A stretch of DNA of 64,000 bases from Spisula solida (Eukaryota; Mollusca; Bivalvia; Venerida; Mactridae): contig OX365952.1 of assembly GCA_947247005.1 (NCBI GenBank), positions 2,130,501-2,194,500 of the forward strand. Reading direction: 5' to 3'. The notes beneath the pieces are model-generated. The model did not search any database, had not been told where the DNA came from, and saw nothing but the letters and a program-made list of their open reading frames with translations. The translations under genes and the position numbers were made by a program. This document shows positions 1-9,932 of the stretch, piece by piece (position 1 is the first letter of the stretch; the number at the start of each line of letters is the position of its first letter).

Positions 1-72
1 GAAATGTTATGATTTGATCATGTTTGTATGTGTATGCTTCTATGCTTATACTACTTGTTCTTTCTGTTACAG

Positions 73-3000
73 GATGCTCCTACTGTTCAACCTAAAACAT
101 TAGAGTAAGTACTGGTAATATTATACAGTCAGAACTCGATATAACAACACCCGATATACTGACAAATTCATTATACTGACACCATATTTGGGGACAAAAG
201 TATTAAAACGCTCTTTGTATCAATTCAGTATACTGACATATTCGTTACAACGACATTTTTCTTGGAAACGAACAGTGTCGTTGTATCGAGTTTTGACTGT
301 ACATGTTAAACTATGCCATTCTTCAAAACATCATCGGTTTATATAGTTTCCTCAGTGTGGTCGTCCATCTGTTGTTAGACTAAAACTTGTTGTGTCGACA
401 TCAGTTTTATCGACATTCCAGTTATTAAAGTCAGCATAATTTCCAATAACCAATTTTGGAATGCAAATTTAATGATATATTCCGGATTGAAATTGAAAAG
501 TTTTTAATTTACTGTGAAAATACTTCTGTTTCTAACCATTGTTTGTTAAATACAATAATTTTAATTTATGTAATTAATTTGTTCACCGTTTGCAAATGTA
601 ATTGAATGATTTAAATCAAAGTTTGTAAAAAAATTATACCTGTTTCAGCGTAGTAAATAAAAATCTGCTGAACAAGCGTCGTTCTTGGCAGATGAACAAA
701 TTACCTTTTTGTATGCTTTGGCAATTTCTTTCTTTGCCAGTATTGTTGGATCCGGTTGTGTCGACATCCGGATATATGTCTTTTTGCCAGTCCCAAAAAT
801 GTCAACATAATGAGTTTTGACTGTATATCTGTCTATCCTATAACACAGTTTGAAATTATTGTGTAATGTTAAACAACCTTTTACCCAATAGGAGGTTAAA
901 ATGTGTTATGTTTTCTTTTATTTCAGTTCATTGAACAGTTTAGTGAAGGACTTCCAGGACCTGGCTGAGATATGTCTGTTATTATTACATCTAGAAGTCC
1001 GAGTACATTGTTTCTACTATCTTATGCCAGTTGCTAAACAGGTAAATTATCCGCTTTGGACTATCCCAGGAAAAACTCACAATTTGGCAGCAGTGAAAAA
1101 TTAAAGAGAACCACCCAATTGAAATTTCATCATGTTTTGATCCATTATGACAACCAATAAATTTTAATATATACATTAATTTTAATGCACACATTCAAAG
1201 GAGTGACTATACTTGTTTATGGATAACGTGCGGTCACATAATTTATCATTTGCCAATGTCCTGCAATTTACAACCAAGCAAACCACAGTTTGTGTTGAAA
1301 TAAATTCTTTACTCAGAGCTTTTAACTTATTTGGCTAATTAACTAGATGACGTCACATTTTCGCTATTTGACATAATCTACTCGGAGGTTTACACATGAA
1401 CCCATTAGATTACACAACCATGAACAATAAGTTCAATGTTTATTCTACCAAAATAAAATGCTTTCTTTGGCCAATGAAATTCTCTATTTACATCTGGCCT
1501 GAATTCCCGAAGCATCTCATTCTAAGCTAAATCTCATCTCAAATATTGTCATGTGTTTTTAAAAGAAATCAATGCAATGTTGGACTCAAAATTGGCATCA
1601 AAAAACAGAAACATTGTTCTCAGTTTATTACAGCACTGAACAATTTCAAAAGCTAGAATTTCAGATTTATTTCAAATTCAGACTCTTATTAAAGCAAAGT
1701 AAAATTTGATTTCGACTTAAGATTCTTCGAGAGATCAGGGTCTGGTGTAAGGTCAATTAGTGTATTTTATGATATATTTCAGTCTAATTATGCGGGACCT
1801 ATTGATGATCTAGATCCGGATTCCAATGTTCTCAAACTGAACAAAGATTTGACCGGAATGGAGGAAGTTCTATCACAAAGTTTGCAACCCAAGAAATTTA
1901 AGTAAGTCAATTGTTGTTTGACATTGTTTGCATGATGTTGGTAGTTTCCACAACAAAAAGCTATACATACTGGATGTGTCATAACATAGATAACAAAGAA
2001 AAAAATGATACCAGTGTTTTTCATGCTTGGCATTAGAAAGGATAAGACTTGACTTCCAGGGGCGTAGCCAGGCTTGATTTTATGTTATGCACACAAGCCT
2101 TGAAAATGGTGGTTATGGTTGGGGGTCCTCATGATTGTGATAATTTTGGACTTTAAAGCCATTTTTGTCATATTTATATTTTACTTTAAATTTTACTTTT
2201 CAAATTAATATTACGCACATTTGTAAGTGTGTATCGCTGGCTATGCCCTTGACTTCCCTTCCATCATGCCCTCATGGCAATGAATACCACCATGTATGAG
2301 GTTTGGAGAGTAATGGTTATCAATTGTATAACTTGTTAGTATAATGCTCTGTTCTTGTTGCAAACTTGTGTACCCTTATCAAACTCCTGCGGTCAGATGT
2401 TGGTCTTTCAAAGTATGCATGGTTGTTATGTTTTGTTGGGTGCTGTCACATTCACAGGTAAATGTATCATTAATGAAGATTTTTTTACTGAAATTGATAT
2501 AATGTTCAGATGTATAAATTTTACCAAAAAGAGTTTTTTTTTGTTTTTTTCAATGATACAGTTACCTGTGATCGCATTCAGTCAGATGATACAGTTACCT
2601 GTGGTCGCATTCAGTCAGGTTTTATTCTTGAAAACATTTTTTGACTGTTATAATGCATGTAGAGGTCGAGCTAGCAGATGGTCAGGAAAAGGTTGGGAAG
2701 AGGTCTGAAATCTATCTAGAGGTATCTACCTAGAAGTGCTCAGATGTTTGTGAGTCTGGGATAAAGCATGTGTCTTATAATGTTTACTTACAGGTATATA
2801 TTTGAGAGTCTTGGATACCTTGTGGCATCTATACTTATGAACAGTATGCAGTTTATCAAGAAAATTAACGAGAATGGGACCAAAAAGATGTAAGCACAAC
2901 TACATGTATATTCTCATTTTCATACCTTTCAATCTTCAAGACAAATACAATTTATGTATAATTTTAATGCATCTTGTATCCATTTCAATCAAGTTTTTAC

Positions 3001-4773
3001 ATAGCGATGAATATGTAGCAATAGTCTTTACAAAAACACAATAATGTGTATTTTTTTCAATTAAATGTGTGATGTATTATATGCGTACAATTGTATTCAA
3101 GATACAATTTACACTTATTGGTAAATGAATATCTCCTTCTTCTGTGTTTTGGAGTAGTAAAAAATGATTTCATAGACACGTAATATTAATTAAGTCAATA
3201 GCCACGAAAGTTATGATGTAGTGAGCGAAGCTAAGTTATCAGTATGCATAATCACTAGATGTAATTTCACGTTCACATTGGTATCACCAGCACATGTGAC
3301 TGTTTGAAATTAGCTTCATCCATGTAGGAAGTGCAAACTAGGTTATTTAATGGTCAACTTGGTTAAACAGACAAAAAGTTACTCCTTTATTCTTTGATTA
3401 TTTATTATTCTGAAATTTGTGGGACAATTGAAATTCGTAAATAAGGAAGTCTTAAGGTTTACTTTGCACTGTAATATTAAAGCTTGTCTGAGTGATTTGA
3501 ATACATTGGGTATATTTAAGCTACAGTAACTGAGACTTCAAATATCCATTATCTTAAATGCCGAGCATAGCTTTTATTTGCCAGTCAGCTTTCTGCTGAA
3601 ACATGACGGGCATATATGTGCCTGCACCCGAATTTGAACTTGGGTCGCAAGTGCACTAACCACTGAGCTATGGAGACCACACATTATCTATACTCCCATA
3701 TATTGTTTTTAACATGCATTAGTTTGTTTCTATTTATAGTAACATTGGTATTATGTTTCTATTTGTAGTAACATTGGTATTATGTTTCTATTTATAGTAA
3801 CATTGGTATTATGTTTCTATTTATAGTAACATTGGTATTATGTTTTCTCTTACAGGTGCCGAAACTTATTTGCGATTCAGCAGAATCTTACAAATATTAC
3901 GATGTCCCGTGAGTCGGATCTTGATCATGCACGACAATATTATGAACTGCTATACTTAAATCCTGACGTAAGTTACCTCCCTTGGTAAACAGTATTAACT
4001 TGACATTTGTACAGCACTGTGTATACACAGTCTAACTTGTGCTGTTATGTGACATTATTAGTCCAGACATAACTCAAGTAATATTTTGATTCTGACAAAA
4101 ATTGTGGTTGCTATGGAGACAGAATGTTTGAAAATATGTCCAAAATCTGGATCCTGCCATAACTCAAACAGTTTACAAGCTATGTTTATGAAACTTGGTA
4201 TGTGTATAGGTACCAATAAGGAGATTATGCCCACCTAAATATTTTTGTTATTCTGACAAAAATTGTGGTTGCTATAGCAACAGAAACATTGAAAATAATT
4301 AATAGGTCATGGCTTCAAATCGGTTGGGGACTTCTGTATTGCTTGCAATTATTAGTGACTTGGTTCTCAATATTCTTTGCATATTTTTATCGTTTCTGTA
4401 CCGTAATCTTTTGACTTCTTCAAATAACAAACCATGCATGCATAAATTTTGAAGTGCTTCAATTGCATGAATGTGTTAGCAAAATATTTGTAAAATTTTG
4501 TTAGAAGTACATTTTCATATGACATAACGTGATACAGCCCCAGATTCGATAGTTCCAGTATGAAGCAAAACTTTAAGATGAAGTGTTTATTTCTTTCTGC
4601 AGGATATTTTAACGTCGATAGCAGAGAAGGGACCACAATTTACCAACAGTGAATATTGTCAGTTACTGAATCTCTACCATCGAAGTCATTACACGACCGA
4701 ACATTCTGTGGTGGATGCCCACATGCAAAGACTTCGGGAAGTCATGGAAAAAGGACAAAATGAAACTGTCTAA
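73..4773 (+). CDS. EXOC4: Exocyst complex component 4 (SEC8), C-terminal exons
   Basis: Six exons, all with GT-AG borders and compatible phases: 73-104, 927-1041, 1783-1901, 2794-2889, 3856-3967 and 4603-4773 (TAA at 4771-4773). They join into 214 C-terminal residues; the 5' part of the gene lies left of the window. The peptides [33 protein letters not shown] and ARQYYELLY match the conserved C-terminus of animal Sec8 as I know it. EXOC4 is a helical-bundle subunit of the octameric exocyst, which tethers secretory vesicles to the plasma membrane before SNARE fusion. The C-terminus diverges from vertebrates after the LNLYHRS segment and ends in NETV. Introns carry repeats, including a 29-bp tandem repeat abutting the acceptor of the 3856 exon. 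I see no frameshift or internal stop in the joined exons. The identification is secure; exact splice sites are inferred from sequence. Confidence 0.93.
126..299. mobile_element. Tc1/mariner (pogo-like) MITE, 174 bp
   Basis: The ends are inverted copies of each other: CAGTCAGAACTCGATATAAC on the left, and CAGTCAAAACTCGATACAAC on the complement of the right end. About 22 of 25 bases match. TA dinucleotides flank both ends (124-125 and 300-301), the target duplication expected for Tc1/mariner/pogo elements. There is no coding capacity. It sits in an EXOC4 intron. Confidence 0.75.
370..822. mobile_element. Related mariner/pogo-like MITE, degenerate
   Basis: The motif TTGTGTCGACATC occurs near both ends (about 390 and 755). 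The right end AATGAGTTTTGACTGTA resembles the right end of the MITE at 126-299. The left terminus is poorly preserved, so the boundaries are approximate. It lies in an EXOC4 intron. Confidence 0.4.
1498..1744. mobile_element. MITE-like inverted repeat, CGAAGCATCTC family
   Basis: The left end contains CCCGAAGCATCTCAT and the right end contains TTCTTCGAGAGATCAGGG, which read as inverted copies. Similar pairs occur at 15742-15984 and 17560-17680, so this looks like a small dispersed family. Boundaries are approximate. It lies in an EXOC4 intron. Confidence 0.4.
2057..2248. mobile_element. hAT-like MITE with a direct repeat at both ends
   Basis: The left terminus is CAGGGGCGTAGCCAGG and the complement of the right terminus contains GGGCATAGCCAGCG. 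The 9-bp string TTGACTTCC occurs at 2049-2057 and again at 2249-2257, consistent with an 8-bp target duplication as in hAT elements. No ORF of note is present. It sits in an EXOC4 intron. Confidence 0.7.
2553..2620. repeat. Tandem fragment with ATGATACAGTTACCTGTG motif
   Basis: The motif occurs twice in direct orientation, each time followed by CGCATTCAGTCAG. The same motif forms the termini of the inverted-repeat element at 19399-19539, so this is probably a partial relative of that family. Confidence 0.45.
3595..3690 (-). repeat. tRNA-derived SINE head (fragment)
   Basis: On the minus strand the segment reads like a tRNA 5' half, with the A-box-like string TAGCTCAGTGGTTAG followed by the B-box-like AGTTCAAATTCGG. 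The two boxes are about 30 bases apart, shorter than the roughly 45 of a real tRNA. I therefore read it as a decayed SINE and not a tRNA gene. Confidence 0.5.
3725..3840 (+). repeat. 29-bp tandem repeat, 4 copies, next to a splice acceptor
   Basis: Copies begin at 3725, 3754, 3783 and 3812 and are nearly identical. Each carries a pyrimidine-rich stretch ending in TATTTATAG (TATTTGTAG in one copy). The array runs directly into the polypyrimidine tract and true acceptor (AG at 3854-3855) of the EXOC4 exon at 3856. Confidence 0.85.
4060..4310. repeat. Degenerate ~165-bp duplication in an EXOC4 intron
   Basis: The phrase ATTCTGACAAAAATTGTGG followed by TTGCTAT appears near 4090 and again near 4253, with related text around each (CATAACTCAA). 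Two diverged copies of one repeat unit are the simplest reading. Confidence 0.45.
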
Positions 4774-4940
4774 TTGATTTTATGGTGCTTGTATAGTGTC
4801 AATTAACAAAAAAAGATGTTTCTTGAACAAAAAATTGGGGGAAAAAAACATTTTGGGAAGTCTTAAAGAATACTTAAACATTACAATGTTACATTTGTAA
4901 CTCTGTGTAAAGATCAAATACTTTTGTGTTAATTGACATA

Positions 4941-5570
4941 CAGTCAACTCTCGTTATCTCGAACTCACTTATATCAAATTCTCTGTTATGTCTAAGTTTT
5001 TTCAAGTCCCGATTTTTCTCCTTCTTTGTCTATATGAAATCTCGAGACCTATCTCGAAGTTAAGGCTCGAATTCGGCTCGAATCTTTCGTTATCCTGAAT
5101 TATTTATTTGGTCCCGATTAACTAATTCGCAAGTTAATTGTATTGTTCAACTCGAAGTCGAGTCGAATTCTGAGTGTATCCGATTAGCGCCAATTGTTTT
5201 TCACGCCTCGCCAGTATCAAATCTTCGATTTACCTGTAATTTTCGCGCCTACCATTGTTCAACAATTATTTGTTTGCGACAATGTGCACAAACATGATCT
5301 TTTGTCCTGAAGATTCGAGTTGCGTCCAAACATCAATTAACATGTCATCTCAAATAATTGTTTGTAAAACAGAGTAATACATGTACGTAAGTATCAAATT
5401 AAGCATTTCTCACAAATATGTCGTTCTTACGACGTAGCAATGTGGCGGCGACCCGTAAAATGACAGAAATTAGTAAACTTGCAACTTTGATGCAGAAAAT
5501 TCTATCTCGAATTTTCGTTATGTCGAAGTTATTTCCACGGTCCTGTGAAATTTGAGATATGAGAGTTATG
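4941..5570. mobile_element. pogo/Tigger-like non-autonomous element, 630 bp
   Basis: The left end begins CAGTCAACTCTCGTTATCTC, a form typical of pogo/Tigger termini. The complement of the right end contains AACTCTCATATCTCAAA, the same motif with one gap. TA flanks both ends (4939-4940, 5571-5572). No transposase ORF remains. It lies just downstream of the EXOC4 stop codon and may be in its 3'UTR. Confidence 0.65.
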
Positions 5571-5572
5571 TA

Positions 5573-8085
5573 TTTCAGACAGGTTTAGTTTATGTATTTA
5601 ACAATTTAACATGCCTGACACCTGTGGTTGTCCTATTTTAGTCAAGACAAAAACAGAGGGGATTCTGCTCGAGTTGTGATTGAACATTTAAACTTTCATT
5701 AAATATTCATTACATGTTCTTGTGCCACTCTTGCCATTCTGTGTGTGCATAAAGTTCATTTGTATTAAATCAATGTCATTGATTTATTTTTGTGAAGATG
5801 CATTTTATACCATTTGTTTGTGCTCATTGAGGGTTGGAAGTTAAGCAAGTCTTTTCACCATATGACATTACAGTTTAAAACCCTTTTTCCGGGATAATGA
5901 ATTAATTGAGCAGCAATGTGCGAGATATTCCGAATATACGTCAGGGTGGTAGCTGCGTATAAAGCAACCAGGTACAATAATCGCAATCATTTTAGCCAAA
6001 TGATAAGAATTTTTAAAAAAACCTTACTTGAACACAATGACAACACAATTTTACGACCTCGCTGACAATATTTTTGCCTAAATAATATCTTTAACTTAAA
6101 AAATGTGTATATTTTCTCGCCATCAGTATTGATCTACGGAAGCGGCAGTGTAGAATAAAATGCAATATTTCAAATATAAAGCGTATTTTAGGATAATTCT
6201 TGCTTAAGTTAAAAAACAAAGATGTTTTAATTAATGATAGTGTGCAATAATTGTTTTATACGTTTTTCATGTTTAAATGTTGAAAAAAAATTTTTTATTT
6301 ACACTACCGCTATATGGCCTGTTGCTTGCTACCCCCCGACCATGAAATTTCGAATCTGGCAAAACAGGTTTTATTCTGTAATGTCGATATGGAGAATGAC
6401 AATGTTTTAGTATTCCTATTTATAATGACTTGTTTTCGTTGTATCTCTCAGTATGATAATGTCTCCCACTTACTGTGATGAAAACATCTTGAATTTGTGC
6501 TGGATGTCACAACATTTGTCTGAGCTTGATCTCCTTAACGACTGGTCATATTTCAATGAAACTTAACATGAATAGTTTGTACCACTAAACCTAGTTGTGC
6601 ATATTGTCAAAAATTTTAGGTCAGGTGAGTTTGCCGTTATGTGTCTTTGTAGGAGTCATACATTTTTGTGTCAAAAACCCTCCTATTTTATTGTAAAGTC
6701 ATTCATGCTTGTAGAAAAATTAAGTTTAATTTGTTGATTTTGTGGATAAACTACACCACAAAATTAAATCCCCACAATTAATCAAAGAAATACTGTTAAT
6801 CACTTTATATAACATTTTCACAAATTTCATTAATAGGCTTATTTAATGGATTTAAAAGTTTGCAGTCATATGTTCCAGGGTAGGTCTCTATGGTATGAAA
6901 GTCTATTTATATGGATTTATGAATTTTTGAGGAACTGAATTTGTGAATAATAAAGAAAATAGAAATATTGCAAATGATAGTAGCTATGTGATTCTGGGTT
7001 TTCTATCCATTGTTTCAACTACTAAATACATTAATTTACAACCCCAGTTAACCTAATTGCCAAACTAGCACGAAATTTAATACCCTTAAATGAATCGTGA
7101 GTGATTTTACAGTTCAACATTATATGTTATGCTTCGTGTGTATTATTATAGAGTGGCAACATTTAACTGGGACTTATAATTCTTTAAGTACATTTGTATT
7201 GTGGGGAACTGTGGGCTTGCTTTGGGATCAGAAGGTCCCTGGTTTGATCCCCATTTAAACCACTGCTTAATTTCTCTTGGCATGAATAACCCACAGTTCT
7301 CCACTCGACCAAGGTGTAAATTGGTACCTGTGAAAGCCATGTTTGTACATGTTCAATATTCCTAGGTGCCATATCTCGATGTTGTCTGCATACCAACCAG
7401 GAGAGAATAGTCTTTCCAGTGAGTCTCGAAAGCAGGTTTCCTTAGGTAGCCAAATAACCAGGGTGAGTTAAATGTCTAAGGGTGGTTAAATTGCTGATAC
7501 CGACCCTCGAAAACAGGTAACTTAACTTCTCTAATTGTACCATAATAATGTTTTGACTACAAACGTTCTTGTGTGATGGATAACCACCGATTATTCATGA
7601 GTACCAATTCAATGTTGCCACACTATTACATGTATTATAGAAAACAGTGCAATATGTTGATGTGTTTGAGTTTGTTCTGTGATATTAATATGTATTTAAT
7701 GCTGTGTTGAAAAACAATGATTGGCCGAAAGGACCTTTTTCTTTCCCTATTCATACAGGAGCTGGCTGGAAAGACTTGGCATGTCTAACAGCATTGCCCC
7801 ATGAAATATAATGTTATAAAAAATAAACTTATTATTATGTACATAATTTGTGTAATTGCTTATTACATGTATTAAGATGCAGATAATTAAAAATGTAAAG
7901 TTTTTATCTTGTATTAAATAATTATTCTGTGTACATGTATGTATAAACAAGTAATAAAATGAAAAAAACTGAGACTTGTATTTTATGTTTATAATTTCAA
8001 GAAAACGGCTGCCCCAATTTGCTGTGTCTTTCTGTCTGGACATTGTCAGTTTCTACTTCTAGACTTGGAGGTTAAATATGCATCA
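5573..8085. other. Intergenic DNA, no gene seen
   Basis: AT-rich sequence 3' of EXOC4. I see no exon with conserved protein similarity. It holds a weak tRNA-like SINE candidate (7196-7345) and a poor inverted-repeat candidate (about 5940-6345). ATTAAA near 5763 could serve as a poly(A) signal for EXOC4, but this is not demonstrable here. Confidence 0.5.
7196..7345 (+). repeat. Possible tRNA-derived SINE fragment
   Basis: GGTTTGATCCCC at 7241-7252 resembles a Pol III B box, and a degenerate tRNA-like 5' half precedes it. The body shows no clear tail or target duplication, so this is a weak call. Confidence 0.3.
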
Positions 8086-8573
8086 CTAGCAAGTGGTAGT
8101 AGTGTAACTTGCTGGGCGGTCTAACACCAACCTAGCAAGTGGTAGTAGTGTAACTTGCTGGGCAGACTAACACCAACCTAGCAAGTGGTAGTAGTGTAAC
8201 TTGCTGGGCGGTCTAACGCCAACCTAGCAAGTGGTAGTAGTGTAACTTGCTGGGCAGACTAACACCAACCTAGCAAGTGGTAGTAGTGTAACTTGCTGGG
8301 CAGACTAACACCAACCTAGCAAGTGGTAGTAGTGTAACTTGCTGGGCGGTCTAACACCAACCTAGCAAGTGGTAGTAGTGTAACTTGCTGGGCGGACTAA
8401 CGCCAACCTAGCAAGTGGTAGTAGTGTAACTTGCTGGGCAGACTAACACCAACCTAGCAAGTGGTAGTAGTGTAACTTGCTGGGCGGACTAACGCCAACC
8501 TAGCAAGTGGTAGTAGTGTAACTTGCTGGGCGGACTGGTAGTAGTGTAACTTGCTGGGCGGACTAACACCAAC
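8086..8573. repeat. 46-bp minisatellite, about 10.6 copies
   Basis: The unit starts CTAGCAAGTGGTAGTAGTG and continues through TAACTTGCTGGGCGG to CTAACACCAAC. Copies are almost identical; most differences alternate between GGCGGTCT, GGCAGACT and GGCGGACT. One copy near the right end (8520-8545) is truncated. The high identity suggests recent expansion. No coding role is seen. Confidence 0.95.
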
Positions 8574-9077
8574 AAACCCTGTCTGTGAAAAGCAAGCTCA
8601 CCACTAAGGGTGATTTGTTAGATTTACATACTGTCATTCTACTCTAATGACAATCTACAAGGTTTACAAATTGTGCATATTAATCCAATCACCTCCCTTT
8701 ATGCATTCAGCAACAGTTACTGTTACAGTAGCATGACAATGTTGAAAGCTATGATTACAATTAAAACCATAAAACATAATGTTTCTGTAGTGAGAAGGTG
8801 AACTTTTGTGTTTACACGTTTGTCCAACAATTGCTTGAGACTGGGTTCCCAAGGTCAGGGAAAAATATAAAATTTTAAAGTCAGAATTTTTAAATCTGAA
8901 CATTGGGCATAAGTCAGCGAAAAGTCAGGGAATTCTTTATTTTAGCTGTCAAAAAGTGCCAATTCCATGGAAGAAAAAAACAAAAACTGAAAAAAAACCT
9001 CGCTCACTATGCTTGCTCAGGACAGTTCTAAACTATAATAACTTTATGTCAATCATCATTCCTAAACTGTTAACTTG

Positions 9078-9660
9078 ATTTTTGTGTCGCCTGAAAAGGC
9101 GACATATAGGTGTTACTTTGGCGGCGGCTGCGGCGGCGTCACAAATTGCTTGTCCGAAGCATAACTTTGTCACCTTAAGTTCAAATGACTCAAGAATTGG
9201 TATGCATGTTTCTTGCAATAAGCCGGAGTGCAGTGCGCAAGAACCATAACTCTACCTGTCATAGTTTTTGAATTATTTCTCTTTGATTGATTTTATTAGA
9301 GCATTTCTTGTCCGGAGCATAACTTTGCCACCTTAAGTTCAAATGACTCTAGATTTGGTATGCATGTTTCTTGCAATAAGCTAAGTGCAGTGCGCAAGAA
9401 CCATAACTCTACCTGTCATAGTTTTTGAATTATTTCTCTTTGATTGATTTTATTAGAGCATTTCTTGTCCGGAGCATAACTTTGCCACCTTAAGTTCAAA
9501 TGACTCTAGATTTGGTATGCATGTTTCTTGCAATAAGCTGAAGTGCAGTGCGCAAGAACCATAACTCTACCTGTCATAGTTTTTGAATTATTTCCCTTTG
9601 ATTGATTTTATTAGAGCATTTCTTGTCCGGAGCATAACTTTGTCACCTTGTTTTTATCAA
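9078..9660. repeat. 158-bp tandem repeat, about 3.5 copies, with hairpin leader
   Basis: The phrase CTTGTCCGGAGCATAACTTTG (CCGAAG in the first copy) recurs at 9149, 9307, 9464 and 9622, giving a period of 157-158 bp. A leader at about 9086-9105 forms a perfect short hairpin, GTCGCCTGAAAAGGCGAC, followed by a GGCGGCGGC-rich stretch. I recognise this as a type of repeat common in mollusc genomes, but cannot name the family. Confidence 0.8.
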
Positions 9661-9932
9661 GCGGCTAGCATTCTAATTGAGTCACATATATTGTTTTCCA
9701 AGACAAATCCATACAAATCGGCAATGCATTCTAATGTGTGTTGGTTTATACAACAATGAAAATCGTTGAATATTGTTCACACAATACCTATGTGGACCAG
9801 AGACTACAAATTACAGAGATAAGCAAATGTCTCTATAACCTACCAAATAATAGTCTAGGCCAGGTAGACTTGAACCTGGATTTTTGGTATATAGTTTTTT
9901 TCTCTTTTGATTATGATTTAGCACATATTCAT

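Noticed and set aside
2355..2708. 117-codon plus-strand ORF
   Set aside because: It lies in an EXOC4 intron, includes a tandem repeat fragment and has no recognised similarity.
3595..3690. tRNA gene on the minus strand
   Set aside because: A and B boxes are too close and no acceptor stem pairs; a SINE head fits better.
5940..6345. Possible TIR element (GGGTGGTAGC versus GGGGGGTAGC)
   Set aside because: Only about 10 bp of the ends match, no target duplication is evident, and the interior has no family relatives here.
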